Numbered from the stretch's first letter, positions 7,694 to 16,665 are shown. The stretch: 53,932 bases of DNA from Saprospiraceae bacterium (GCA_022842725.1 JALHOZ010000032.1:1-53932), one strand, 5' to 3'. Program-made: numbers and translations. The notes: generated from the sequence alone by a model not told the origin.

Positions 7694-8889
7694 TACTTCC
7701 TAACCAACCATTTTTCGGGGTCTTGTTTGGTTTTGTCTTTCCAGAGTTCGAAGTGGAGTTGGCTTTTGCCATTATCCTCGGCGAGGGTGTAGCCGATGGT
7801 GCTGCCTTTTTTGACTTTGTCGCCCTTGTCTACCGTGACCTCATCAAGTTTTGAGTAGACGGTAAAATAGCTGCCGTGCTGGATAATGAGCATCTTTTTA
7901 TATCCCGGGATTTCTTTGTAGCCGATGACTTCTCCTTCAAATACGCTTTTGACGGTACCCTTGCCATTGATGGTAAAGTCGATGCCGGAGTTGGATATGG
8001 TGACGTTTTTGACCGTAGGGTGGGGCTGATTGCCAAATCTTCCGGTTACAATGGCATTGTTGACCGGCCAGGCGAGTCCTCCCCGGTTATTGGCAAATCC
8101 TGCATTGTCGGTCTCAACAGTTTTGGCTTCTTTGACATCTTTTTTTGCCTTTTCCCTGGCTTTGGCGAGCTCTTCGGTGATGATTTTTTCGATGGCAGCG
8201 TTGAGTTTTTCCCTTTCTTTTTGTTTTTTGGACAGATCACTGGCCAGGGTTTTTTCTTTTAAACCCAACTTTTTGACCAGTTCGTCTTTTTCTTTTTGTT
8301 CTTTGGCCAGGGTGGTCATATTGTTTTTAGTCTGCTCGACCAATGCCCTTTTTTCTTCCTGTATTTTTTTGATCTCCTCATTGCTGGCTTTGATGACATT
8401 GGCATTGGAAGAGATGGACTCCAGCTTTCGTTTGGTAAACTCTTTGATTTGATTGATGTAGAGCCACCTGAGCAGGAGGTTGTTGAGGTTGTTGGATGAG
8501 AGGAGGTAAGACCACTTGGAGTTGCTCATCTTTTTGAGGTAGTGCATCCTCAACATCTGGCTGTACTGATTGACCAGTATGGTTTGTTTTTTGCTTAGGG
8601 AGTCGAGGGTAGCACCGTTGTTTTCCAGTCTTTTTTCCTGGAGGACGACTTCGTACTGGAGGTTTTCGATGAGTTTTTGACGTTGGGAGATCTGTTGCTC
8701 GAGGAGTTTTAGTTTTTCGGCATTGGCCTTTTTTTCTTTTTTGGTAGCCTCGAGACTTTTGTTGGTTTTTTCTATATTTTTAATAATCTCCAGACGTTTG
8801 GACTCCAGATCTTTTCTGTTTTGTGCATGGACGACAGAAAAAGAAAACAGAATACAAAAAATCGTTATATACTTTCTACTCAAATTCAT
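7693..8889 (-). CDS. EnvC-like periplasmic protein: coiled coil plus degenerate M23 (LytM) domain
   Basis: About 398 residues from the chosen ATG at 8889 (MNLSRKY); an upstream in-frame Met would place the hydrophobic signal segment too deep. A cleavable signal peptide ends near HAQ. A long coiled coil covers roughly residues 20-265 and a LytM/M23 domain about 280-395. The metal ligands of active M23 enzymes are not all present: the H-x-GID motif reads NSGID and the HxH reads QLH. This matches EnvC, which activates division amidases rather than cutting peptidoglycan itself. The start lies 14 bases inside the DUF4292 gene, so the genes are translationally coupled. Division or cell-separation factor by family; the partner amidase is not in the window. 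Confidence 0.85.
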   Translation of the reverse strand: MNLSRKYITIFCILFSFSVVHAQNRKDLESKRLEIIKNIEKTNKSLEATKKEKKANAEKLKLLEQQISQRQKLIENLQYEVVLQEKRLENNGATLDSLSKKQTILVNQYSQMLRMHYLKKMSNSKWSYLLSSNNLNNLLLRWLYINQIKEFTKRKLESISSNANVIKASNEEIKKIQEEKRALVEQTKNNMTTLAKEQKEKDELVKKLGLKEKTLASDLSKKQKEREKLNAAIEKIITEELAKAREKAKKDVKEAKTVETDNAGFANNRGGLAWPVNNAIVTGRFGNQPHPTVKNVTISNSGIDFTINGKGTVKSVFEGEVIGYKEIPGYKKMLIIQHGSYFTVYSKLDEVTVDKGDKVKKGSTIGYTLAEDNGKSQLHFELWKDKTKQDPEKWLVRK

Positions 8890-9643
8890 GATAATGCGAA
8901 GGTACAACAAATTTTAATTCCTTGGCAACATCTACTTCCAATTCTGAAAAATCAAGCCGGATGACACCTTCTGTTCCGGGTTTTTCAGGAAAATATATCT
9001 CGCGTATATGGGGTAGTTCGGGCCCGGTGAGCGCCTGTTTATACTCACTAAAAACAATCCTCATGGTTTTGCCGCTGTCGTCACTCACCAGGGCTTTTTG
9101 TACCTGCAACCTGGAGGCGTCGAGCACGTATTCAAAACTCCAGTTTCCGGAGGTAAACGATACTTTATAGTTATCCCCTTCACGGGCGAAGGCAAAGTTT
9201 TGATCTTCCGGCAGGACGATATTGCCGAATATCAATTGTTGTACATCTTCAAAGGTGAGGTCGACACCCGCCATTTCGCTGAGTTTGGTGACCGAACCTC
9301 TTTCATAACCGGACTCCAGACGGTGCAACAAGGTGTAATCCTGCGGTGTGACAAGAAGGCGGAATGCTTCGATCTCAAATTTTTTGATCTGCACCCATAC
9401 GGCACTGTCTCTGAGCATACGGATGACCATGTGAACACTTTGGGATTCGCCGGCGGTGCGGATCTGTGCTGACGCTTTGCCGTGAAACCATTGGAAGTTT
9501 TTATTGTGTTGTTGTAAGGCAGCCCATATCTCATTTTTAGAATGGTCGCGCGCTACAGGAGAGACCAGTTTTTTGGACGATGAACAAGCACTCACCATCA
9601 CGATCAACACAAAAAACAACATAAAACGACCGCTCATGGACAA
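8876..9643 (-). CDS. DUF4292 family lipoprotein
   Basis: A 255-residue protein whose signal peptide ends in a VSAC lipobox at about residues 17-20, giving a lipoprotein. The mature part is predicted to be mostly beta strand and resembles LolA/LolB-like lipid-carrier folds, as noted for DUF4292 proteins. Bacteroidota genomes commonly place this gene between a TPR protein and the EnvC-like M23 gene, exactly as here. It overlaps both neighbours (10 bases upstream, 14 downstream), so it is the middle gene of a compact operon. A role in lipoprotein or envelope biogenesis is inferred; no function is established. Confidence 0.8.
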   Translation of the reverse strand: MSMSGRFMLFFVLIVMVSACSSSKKLVSPVARDHSKNEIWAALQQHNKNFQWFHGKASAQIRTAGESQSVHMVIRMLRDSAVWVQIKKFEIEAFRLLVTPQDYTLLHRLESGYERGSVTKLSEMAGVDLTFEDVQQLIFGNIVLPEDQNFAFAREGDNYKVSFTSGNWSFEYVLDASRLQVQKALVSDDSGKTMRIVFSEYKQALTGPELPHIREIYFPEKPGTEGVIRLDFSELEVDVAKELKFVVPSHYHEFE

Positions 9644-11157
9644 TTTTTTATTTTTTCGACTAATGTTTTTGAATCCGGCATCAGGCTCAATGCTTTTTTA
9701 TAGTTTGTGCAGGCATCCGGTGCCATTCCTTTGGCAGACAACATATCTCCTTTCCATTCATAAGCCATAACTGACTGACCTTTGCTGGAAGAAATGCTGT
9801 TTTCCACCAGATCGAGGGCTTCTTTTTCCTTTCCGGTGGCAAAGGCGATTTTGGATTGTAAGACCAAAACGCGGGTGAGAATGACAGGGTTTTTGCCGGC
9901 TATTAACGTGGCTTCATCCAGCCAGTCTGATGCTTCTTTGTATTTTTTGTTTTCATAGGCCGGTACAGCGGCAAAATAATATGCGATGGCCTGATTGGGA
10001 AAATAATCCATCGCCTCTTTTGCGGTTTCTTCCAGCGTGGTAAACTCCCGGGTATATTCGAGGCTAAACATCAACTGTTCCCAAACCATAAAGTTGTTTT
10101 TGTTGATCTGTAAGGTGCGTTGATACTGCCTTACGGCTTCCACCTCGCGGTGACTGTTCATCAATACATCGCCGTACATAGCGTGGACACGGGCGTCCGA
10201 AGGATGGGTATTGGCCAGGATTTCAGCAAGTTGCAGTACAGCCTGCGCATAAGCGACTTTGGGATTGGAAGCGTGACCTTCCACAAAGGGCAGGAGTTCC
10301 TTTAATTTGGCTTCAGCGGGTACAGAACGGTTTTCCATCAAAGGTTGTAAGGATATCAGGTAGGCGGTTTCATCCGGAATGCCGTTTGATTTTTCCAGAT
10401 TGTCGAGTAATACATCCACATCGTTGGGATCAAGGACCAGAATCTTTTGATTGATGGCCTCAACTTTGTCTTTTTGACCTGCCATCTTGTACACTTCGGC
10501 TGCTTTTTTCAGGTGTTGCAGTTTGGGATTTTTGCGGGACAAAAGTTTTTCGATTTCCGGTATGGCCTTTTCCGGTTTTTGAAGGTCGAGGGCGATGTCA
10601 ATCATTTTGACGGTATTGCTTTCTGAAAAACCAAGTTGGGTTTCTTTATCAACCAATACGGTAAAAGCTTCTGCTTTACGGTTGGATTTGATCAGCAAGT
10701 CAGCGGTGACATCATAATATTTATTCATTTTGGGTTTCAGGGAGATCAGCTTACGGTAGTGTTCGATGGCTTTGTCCAGGCGAACCAGTTCGGTTTGCAC
10801 AAAAGCCATACGTTCGTTATACCAAAAATGATCTTTGTCCAGACCGAGGGCACGTTGGAGTTTTTCTTCGGCTTTGGCATAATTTTTTTGTTCTATATAA
10901 AGCAGTGCCATTTCATAATAGATGACAGCCCTGTTGCGGTGTTCTCTTGCCAGAGAGTCGAGGACAAAATACGCTTTGTCGTAATGTCCTGCTGCTGATT
11001 CCAGTCGGGCAGCGAGGAAGGCATCCTGAATTTTGTTTTCCGACTGCGGTATTTGGACGACTTCCTGAGCCAAAGTATCCGACCCAAAAAACAGCATCCA
11101 TCCGGCAAAAAGGGTTAAAACAAAGCTGTTTTTATTTTTATAACCAAACAATTCCAT
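9634..11157 (-). CDS. Tetratricopeptide-repeat protein, exported
   Basis: A 507-residue protein with an N-terminal basic and hydrophobic signal segment ending near LAQE. Nearly the whole chain is TPR-like helical pairs: recurring A-x-x-x-Y-x-x-A and L-D-P/L-N-K-N type positions are visible from about residue 35 to the end. It is the first gene of the TPR / DUF4292 / EnvC-like operon and overlaps DUF4292 by 10 bases. TPR proteins act as scaffolds; a periplasmic or outer-membrane assembly role is inferred from the context. Confidence 0.8.
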   Translation of the reverse strand: MELFGYKNKNSFVLTLFAGWMLFFGSDTLAQEVVQIPQSENKIQDAFLAARLESAAGHYDKAYFVLDSLAREHRNRAVIYYEMALLYIEQKNYAKAEEKLQRALGLDKDHFWYNERMAFVQTELVRLDKAIEHYRKLISLKPKMNKYYDVTADLLIKSNRKAEAFTVLVDKETQLGFSESNTVKMIDIALDLQKPEKAIPEIEKLLSRKNPKLQHLKKAAEVYKMAGQKDKVEAINQKILVLDPNDVDVLLDNLEKSNGIPDETAYLISLQPLMENRSVPAEAKLKELLPFVEGHASNPKVAYAQAVLQLAEILANTHPSDARVHAMYGDVLMNSHREVEAVRQYQRTLQINKNNFMVWEQLMFSLEYTREFTTLEETAKEAMDYFPNQAIAYYFAAVPAYENKKYKEASDWLDEATLIAGKNPVILTRVLVLQSKIAFATGKEKEALDLVENSISSSKGQSVMAYEWKGDMLSAKGMAPDACTNYKKALSLMPDSKTLVEKIKNCP

Positions 11158-11321
11158 CTTATTTCTTAAAAGCTGATTAAAAAAAGGAAACGGAGCGGGT
11201 TTTTCCGAAGTTGGTAAAGCCGGGCATCCATTCTGCTTAAGATGATGTATAACGAAAATACCCGATGTAATGTTTCATTTTCTGCCGGGAAGAAGTATTG
11301 CTTTTTGGAATGATCACACTA

Positions 11322-12590
11322 TCAAGCTACCACCACTTCAATCATTTCTTTGGGATCGAGGTATTTTTGGGCGCAGGCCAAAACATCAGAAGCACTGGTG
11401 TCCATGACGTCCTGTATCCATTGTGTCAACGAAGAAAACGGAAGACCTGTCAGTGCCAGTGTTTTGGCTACCACGGCGATCTGCAGGGGACCATCGACCA
11501 TGTGCAGAAAATTTCCTGATAAATAATTTTTTACCATGTCCAATTCTTTGCTGCCGACTTTTTTGGAACAAAGTTTTTCCATCTGTACATAGACTTCGCG
11601 GATGGTTTCTTCAATGTTTTCCGCACTCAGTTCTGTGCTTACATAAAAACATCCATCGTACAACATTTGGTCCATTTGGCTGCCGATGTCGTAGGTATAT
11701 CCTTTGTCTTCGCGGATGACACTCATCAGCCGGGAACTGAAATAACCACCCAGGATGGTATTTAATACAAAAAAAGAAGTCTGGTCGGGATGGGTTCTGT
11801 CAAAGAGTCGTCGTCCGATTTTTAAAGAAGCCTGAATGTCGCCGGGGGCTTTTTCAAACCACCGTTCATGGCGCAGGGGTTGGGTACATTCCGGCCGGGA
11901 TTTTTGTACCGTTTGTTTCTGATGTTGACCAAAATTTTGATTGACTTCGCGGATGATTTGTGGTGTGATTTTTCCGCTAAGGAAGATGTACATATTATCC
12001 GAGCCGATATAGTTGGCAAAATGTTTTTTGACATCATCTGTGGTGATGGCCAGATAATCCTCTTCAAAACTGTTGTATCCGTAGGGATGGTGATTGCCAA
12101 AGATAGATTCTGTGATCATCCGGTAAGAGAGCACTTCATTTTTGGTCAGTTCTTCCTTGAGTTTCTGGATATTGACATTCGCAAAACTGTCGAGTTCGTT
12201 TGCCTCAAAGTGCGGAGAAAAATACATACAAGCAAGTGGCTCTATGATGTGGGGCATATATTTTCCCAAAGTATATACGGACGTGTATATAAAATCCATA
12301 TTGGCCGATATTTTCATGCCGGCGCCGTAGAAGTCAAATTTTTCAGCAAAAGTTTCGGCATTCCAGGAGCCGCAACCTTCTTTCATCAGGGAGGCGGTGG
12401 CACGGCTGACCAGTTTTTTGTCCTCCATGGTTTTACCGGCCTTATGGACGATTTCTATTTTGACGATATCCTCTGTACCGGCATTGATGATGACGACGGG
12501 CACGCCGTTATCCAATGTAATGGTTTCTATCGGAGGAATGTCAATAGTTCTTATCCTGACGATGTCAGGCGCAATATGTCTGTTGAGCAT
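11322..12590 (-). CDS. M16 (pitrilysin) family protein lacking the HxxEH motif
   Basis: About 422 residues from ATG at 12590 (MLNRHIAPDI). Upstream in-frame codons overlap the GCS2 gene and look unlike a peptidase N-terminus, so the shorter start is preferred. The fold is recognisable from the LDNGVPVVIINAG opening, the SLMKEGCGSWNAE region and the FLSGKITPQ and LNTILGGYFSSRLMSVIREDKGYTYDIG segments. Where active members have HFLEH, this protein has no His pair, so it should not bind catalytic zinc. Bacteroidota often encode catalytic and non-catalytic M16 partners; no HxxEH partner lies adjacent here. No signal peptide, so a cytoplasmic or unusual location is implied. It follows the GCS2-CBS gene by 23 bases. 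Confidence 0.85.
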   Translation of the reverse strand: MLNRHIAPDIVRIRTIDIPPIETITLDNGVPVVIINAGTEDIVKIEIVHKAGKTMEDKKLVSRATASLMKEGCGSWNAETFAEKFDFYGAGMKISANMDFIYTSVYTLGKYMPHIIEPLACMYFSPHFEANELDSFANVNIQKLKEELTKNEVLSYRMITESIFGNHHPYGYNSFEEDYLAITTDDVKKHFANYIGSDNMYIFLSGKITPQIIREVNQNFGQHQKQTVQKSRPECTQPLRHERWFEKAPGDIQASLKIGRRLFDRTHPDQTSFFVLNTILGGYFSSRLMSVIREDKGYTYDIGSQMDQMLYDGCFYVSTELSAENIEETIREVYVQMEKLCSKKVGSKELDMVKNYLSGNFLHMVDGPLQIAVVAKTLALTGLPFSSLTQWIQDVMDTSASDVLACAQKYLDPKEMIEVVVA

Positions 12591-12613
12591 GTATGTTATT
12601 GGATGCGTAAAAA

Positions 12614-14521
12614 TTACATTCTTTGCAAAAGGCTTCCTGTAATTCTCAAAAATTCTGTTTCCGAAATAAGGCCTACCAATTCTGTTCCGTTGACGACAGG
12701 GAGACAACCGATTTTGTTTTCCCGCATCAGTTTCATGGCTTCCAGAATATTGGCATCCTGACTTACGGTTATCGGTTCTTTGATCATAATATCGGAGACC
12801 ACCCCTGTTTTTTTGGAATGTTTACTTTTGATAAAATGCCGTAAGATCAGACGGGCTGTGACGAGACCGACGAGATTGCCTTTATTGTCTTCGACAGGCG
12901 TATAACGTATTTTATTCCAATCCATAAGATCGGCTACGAGGTCGACGATATCATCTTTTTGTACGGTAAAAAGATCCGTCAGCATAAACTCAGACACCTT
13001 AAGGTGGGAGGGTCGGTAAATTTTCAGGTCCTCCTTATCGGGAAGGGTCCATTCGTGGACAGGTTTATTGGTCATTTGATTTTGAATCATGGATGCAGTT
13101 AAGACACTCAGGGCTTCGTCGGTGTTGGTATTGTCATGAAGTTTGGTGAAAGCTCTCAGCATCCACCGGGCTCCGGTCATGTGGTTTTCTGCTCTTTTTT
13201 CGATGATGCCGAGATATTTGTTGATATCTTCCGGGTTTACGCCGCGGGATTCCAGACCTTTTCTTGCGATAGGCAAAAGTCTTTTGATGAGGTCTACGGC
13301 ATTTATTTTTTCATCTTTAAACCAGGTAAACTTGGTATCGAGACCAAATTTTGCCGCTTTACCGAAGTTGTCTCTGGCGTCGACAAAAGACATTTCTTCG
13401 CGAATGTCGTCGACAGATTCAGAAATGCCGATCATACAACCCAACCAGAAACAGGCATTAGCCACTTCGTCTACGACGGTCGGGCCGGAAGGAAGGACGC
13501 GGTTTTCGATACGCAGATGTGGTTTTCCGTTGTCGCTGATGCCGTAACAAGGTCTGTTCCAACGGTAGACGGTAGAATTATGAACCTGTAGGGCTCTGAG
13601 TTTAGGTACCTGACCGTTTTTGATAGCAGCGAGAGAATCCTCTTCGATGTCAGAACTCAGCAATACCCTGAATCTGGCGATGTCTTCGCGATAGATCTCC
13701 AGGATAGAATGATGTATCCAATCTCTGCCGAAGCTGACCCGCGGACTTCTTTCGCGCATGTGGTCATGGGTGGTTCGGGTGTCGAGAGATTGTTGGAAGA
13801 GGGCGATTCTGGTTTCGTGCCACAATCTTTTGCCAAAAACAATGGGACTGTTGGCAGAGATGGCCATGATCGGAGCGGCAAGGCCGAGAGATATATTATA
13901 TAGTTTGACAAAATCTTTGGGAGCTACCTGCAGGTGGACCTGAAAGCTGGTATTACAAGCTTCCAAAAGAGGAGAGTCGTGTTTTACAAGCAATTCGTCA
14001 ATGCCCAGAATGCGAAGTTCGTAAGCATGGCCGATCAATTGTTTGTTGATGGCTTCCATCAGGGCATAATACCTCTTTTTGGGCGTCAGGTTTTCGAGGT
14101 TGAGGTGATATTTGCGCAGGGTAGGGCAGATGCCGGTCAATAAGATCGACGTATCGAGGGTGTCGAGGACTTCCTGAATCTTGTTGAGTTTGTATGAATT
14201 TTCTGCTTCGAGAGCTGAAAAACAATCACCGGTAAATACTCTGGGGTCGAGATTGGTTTCGAGGTTAAACTTTCCCAATTCCGTTTCCACCCAGGGATAT
14301 TCTGTCATTTTTTCCAGGGCTTCCATGGCTACCAAAGAAGGTTTGAAGGTATCTTTTTCGACCATAACGATTTCCTGTTCGGCACCGATACGTGTTACAT
14401 CTGATTCAAACCATTCATTTTCAAGCATATATTCCAATGCGCTGACATCATTGAGCAAAGATTTGACAAACTTTTGCATTTGTTTATTGTCATTGACCAA
14501 AGAAACTCTTTGTTCTCCCAT
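12614..14521 (-). CDS. GCS2-type glutamate-cysteine-ligase-like enzyme fused to a CBS-domain pair
   Basis: A 635-residue protein. Residues about 35-430 match the carboxylate-amine ligase/GCS2 fold: IGAEQEIVMV near residue 46, NLETNLDPRVF, ANSPIVFGKRLWHETRIALF, and HLRIENRVLPSGPTVVDE. Residues about 505-635 form two CBS motifs (VSEFMLTDLFTVQKDD ... and VSDIMIKEPITVSQD ... IGCLPVVNGTELVGLISE). GCS2 enzymes ligate an amine to a gamma-carboxylate, for example gamma-glutamylcysteine formation; CBS pairs usually sense adenine nucleotides or similar ligands. The substrate is not predictable. It has a TAnnTTTG promoter element about 35 bases upstream and is probably the first gene of an operon with the M16 gene. 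Confidence 0.85.
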   Translation of the reverse strand: MGEQRVSLVNDNKQMQKFVKSLLNDVSALEYMLENEWFESDVTRIGAEQEIVMVEKDTFKPSLVAMEALEKMTEYPWVETELGKFNLETNLDPRVFTGDCFSALEAENSYKLNKIQEVLDTLDTSILLTGICPTLRKYHLNLENLTPKKRYYALMEAINKQLIGHAYELRILGIDELLVKHDSPLLEACNTSFQVHLQVAPKDFVKLYNISLGLAAPIMAISANSPIVFGKRLWHETRIALFQQSLDTRTTHDHMRERSPRVSFGRDWIHHSILEIYREDIARFRVLLSSDIEEDSLAAIKNGQVPKLRALQVHNSTVYRWNRPCYGISDNGKPHLRIENRVLPSGPTVVDEVANACFWLGCMIGISESVDDIREEMSFVDARDNFGKAAKFGLDTKFTWFKDEKINAVDLIKRLLPIARKGLESRGVNPEDINKYLGIIEKRAENHMTGARWMLRAFTKLHDNTNTDEALSVLTASMIQNQMTNKPVHEWTLPDKEDLKIYRPSHLKVSEFMLTDLFTVQKDDIVDLVADLMDWNKIRYTPVEDNKGNLVGLVTARLILRHFIKSKHSKKTGVVSDIMIKEPITVSQDANILEAMKLMRENKIGCLPVVNGTELVGLISETEFLRITGSLLQRM

Positions 14522-14555
14522 ATTTGTTTTTGATTTTAAACATCCAAAATTAGTC

Positions 14556-14563
14556 CAAAAGTA
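14556..14563 (-). promoter_or_regulatory. Bacteroidota -7 element upstream of the GCS2-CBS gene
   Basis: On the minus strand the sequence reads TACTTTTG, a match to the TAnnTTTG -7 consensus of the Bacteroidota primary sigma factor. It lies 35 bases before the start codon, implying a leader of about 30 bases. Confidence 0.5.
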
Positions 14564-14592
14564 GGAAAAGAAAAGGAAAAAGAAAATTTTTC

Positions 14593-14629
14593 AAAAAAAA
14601 AGTCCCGCAACCTTTGAAGGAAGCGGGAC
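14593..14629 (-). terminator. Intrinsic terminator after the YceI gene
   Basis: On the minus strand GTCCCGC (14629-14623) pairs with GCGGGAC (14608-14602), with a 14-base loop that has further pairing, followed by a run of nine T (14601-14593). It lies about 100 bases beyond the YceI stop codon and is oriented to stop that transcript. Confidence 0.85.
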
Positions 14630-14728
14630 GAGGATAAAATTTAAACAACCCAAAAACAACTTTTTAGTGTGGTAAAAAGCTTGTTTTATGATTATATGAA
14701 ATCAAAGGTTTTACCTTTTTTATAAAAA

Positions 14729-15394
14729 TTACTGGCTGATGGCAGCATTCAGGTTGACCTGAAGAGTCACCTCATCATCGATAAACTTGTCTTTCAGTTT
14801 TTCGAAAGATTTGGACTGATACTTCAATCCCCAATCCGTTCTGTTGATAACAAAAGGAGGAGTTGCTACAGTGACACTGTTTTCAAGGATATTGATATTG
14901 GCTTTGAAGTTTACTTCTTTGGTAACGTCCAATAAAGTAAGGTTTCCGTAGACAAGTGCATTACCTTCTGTATCGTTTGCCAATCCGGTAACTTTGGTGA
15001 TGGCAAAAGTAGCTGTAGGAAACTTAGGTGTTTTGAAAAAATCTTCGGTTCCTTCGGTTCCTGTACCTTTCAGGTGAGACTCGAGAGAAGCTTTGTCATC
15101 ACCTTGTAAGTCATCAACGGTAAGGTTGGCTACATCAATGGTAAATGTTCCTGAAGTGATTAATCCGTTTTCGACGGTTACATTGCCGACGCTGACAGGA
15201 AATGTTCCGTTGTGTCCTCCACCCGGTTTGGTTGCTTTCCATAATACTTTTGAAGTAGCGGCAACAACATTATAGGTTGCACCTGAAGCCTGAGCTACTT
15301 GCTGCGCATCTGCTGCAGGAGCTGCTTCCTGATTGTTTTTGCAAGAAAATAAGAGCGAAGAGCTCAGGATAAATAGAAAAAATAATTGTTTCAT
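14729..15394 (-). CDS. YceI-family lipoprotein
   Basis: A 221-residue protein with a short signal peptide and a lipobox-like LLFSC ending at residue 18, followed by an Ala/Gln-rich linker. Residues about 38-218 show the YceI lipocalin-like fold: NVVAATSKVLWKATKP, GNVTVENGLITSGTFTIDVANL, DFFKTPKFPTATFAITKV and the closing NRTDWGL. YceI proteins bind isoprenoid-like lipids in the periplasm. It is monocistronic, with a strong terminator downstream. The specific ligand is unknown. Confidence 0.9.
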   Translation of the reverse strand: MKQLFFLFILSSSLLFSCKNNQEAAPAADAQQVAQASGATYNVVAATSKVLWKATKPGGGHNGTFPVSVGNVTVENGLITSGTFTIDVANLTVDDLQGDDKASLESHLKGTGTEGTEDFFKTPKFPTATFAITKVTGLANDTEGNALVYGNLTLLDVTKEVNFKANINILENSVTVATPPFVINRTDWGLKYQSKSFEKLKDKFIDDEVTLQVNLNAAISQ

Positions 15395-15525
15395 TTCTGA
15401 TAATGTTTGTGAAATAATAAAATGTACGGCTTATAACGCAGGAATACAATCCATGTTTTATAATAAAAAGCAAAGGATTTGTTAAGTTATATAAGAAGAA
15501 GTTTGTAATAAGTTTACAGGGCTGT

Positions 15526-15885
15526 TCAGATTTGGTACCGTTCATCATCTTCAACATGAAGAATATGAAGAAGTCTGTGAATGATGGGTGCAAAAAATAC
15601 AGCTGTGATGCTTAAAAACGCAATGCCACTGTATAGTGCATAAAAGGATGAAAATATTTTTGCAGCATGGGTTTTCATTTCAAAAACCGGACCCATACCA
15701 GTCAATATCATACTGGCCATATAAAAGCTGTCGAGCCAGTTAAGTTCAGAAAAAAATCTGTATCCGAATGTGCCTAAGAACAGAGAAATAATAATCAGGC
15801 CTGTAGCAAACAGCCCATACCTGCCAAGTCTGAACAGAAAGACGTGAAATGTTGCTACGTTTTCTTTACGATTTTCTAATTTCAT
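15526..15885 (-). CDS. Two-TM channel-like membrane protein with an atypical filter
   Basis: A 119-residue protein with a helix at about residues 18-45, a re-entrant-looking segment (WLDSFYMASMILTGMGP, about 50-66) and a second helix at 77-103. This is the helix-pore-helix plan of two-TM potassium channels, and the A-S-M-I-L-T position corresponds to the pore helix before the filter. The canonical TVGYG is replaced by TGMGP, so K+ selectivity cannot be assumed. Its start overlaps the stop of the DUF1003 gene (ATGA), so the two are co-translated. Channel-like call is moderate; transport is unproven. Confidence 0.65.
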   Translation of the reverse strand: MKLENRKENVATFHVFLFRLGRYGLFATGLIIISLFLGTFGYRFFSELNWLDSFYMASMILTGMGPVFEMKTHAAKIFSSFYALYSGIAFLSITAVFFAPIIHRLLHILHVEDDERYQI

Positions 15886-16610
15886 TTTTTTTTGATTTCT
15901 TTCAATAAGTCTTCCAGATAATCGGTTTGAATTTCCTGAATTTCAAGGAGTTTTTTGTTTTGATGAATTAAAATGTGGTCCATTTTTTCGTTCAACATTT
16001 TAATTTCAAGTTCAGCCTTCAAATTGATTTTATAATCATGTTCGCTTCTGATCCGATCTTTTTGTTCCTGACGGTTTTGGCTCATCATGATGATCGGAGC
16101 CTGAATAGCAGCCAGACAGGAGAGGATCAGGTTTAATAAAATAAAAGGGTATGGATCAAAGGGTTTTGAGGTCAACAGCCAAATATTTATGGTTATCCAG
16201 ATAAGAATAAAGGTGAAAAAGATAATGATAAAGGTCCAGCTACCACCAAAATCTGCTACTTTATCCGCTACTTTTTGACCAAAAGTAATTTTAGTTTCAG
16301 GTAGATCCTGAATATTTTCGGATAAAAAAGAATTGTTTTCTATTGCTTTCAGAACGTCGTTGTCAATGACAGCCAGTTCGCCTTTTTCCTGGATTATTAA
16401 GTAGGTAAGATAATTTCTTCGAATCAGATTCAATTCTGAAAGAGATATGTAATGGTTTTTTTCAAATAGCGGATAAACAGATGTAATATAATTGAAAATA
16501 CCTTCGCGAATATCCTGTCCTTTTACTTCTTCACCAACAGGAATTTCCTTTTCAGATAAAAAACTTATCTTCGGTTCATGTAATTTTTTGAAAAAATCTA
16601 ATGATATCAT
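15882..16610 (-). CDS. DUF1003 membrane protein
   Basis: A 242-residue protein. An N-terminal soluble region of about 110 residues precedes a DUF1003 core: GQKVADKVADFGGSWTFI then two transmembrane helices (about 128-150 and 155-180) with the conserved NLILSCLAAIQAPIIMMSQNR stretch (positions about 163-183), then an ionic ExKDRIRSEHDY segment and a coiled-coil tail of about 50 residues. DUF1003 proteins are widespread small inner-membrane proteins without established function. The coupling to the channel-like gene suggests they work together at the inner membrane. Confidence 0.85.
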   Translation of the reverse strand: MISLDFFKKLHEPKISFLSEKEIPVGEEVKGQDIREGIFNYITSVYPLFEKNHYISLSELNLIRRNYLTYLIIQEKGELAVIDNDVLKAIENNSFLSENIQDLPETKITFGQKVADKVADFGGSWTFIIIFFTFILIWITINIWLLTSKPFDPYPFILLNLILSCLAAIQAPIIMMSQNRQEQKDRIRSEHDYKINLKAELEIKMLNEKMDHILIHQNKKLLEIQEIQTDYLEDLLKEIKKK

Positions 16611-16657
16611 ATCATTTTAAATAAGGTAGGAATAATTGTAATAATAAAAAAGCATAA

Positions 16658-16665
16658 CAAATGTA
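16658..16665 (-). promoter_or_regulatory. -7 element upstream of the DUF1003 gene
   Basis: Reads TACATTTG on the minus strand, matching TAnnTTTG, 48 bases before the DUF1003 start codon. It would drive the DUF1003/channel-like pair. Confidence 0.4.

Noticed and set aside
11868-12761. 297-codon open frame on the plus strand
   Set aside because: It is antisense to the M16 and GCS2-CBS genes, whose motifs are clear; the translated frame has no recognisable family.
15270-15593. 107-codon frame on the minus strand across the YceI promoter
   Set aside because: It overlaps the YceI signal-peptide region and the end of the channel-like gene in the wrong frame, with no coherent domain.
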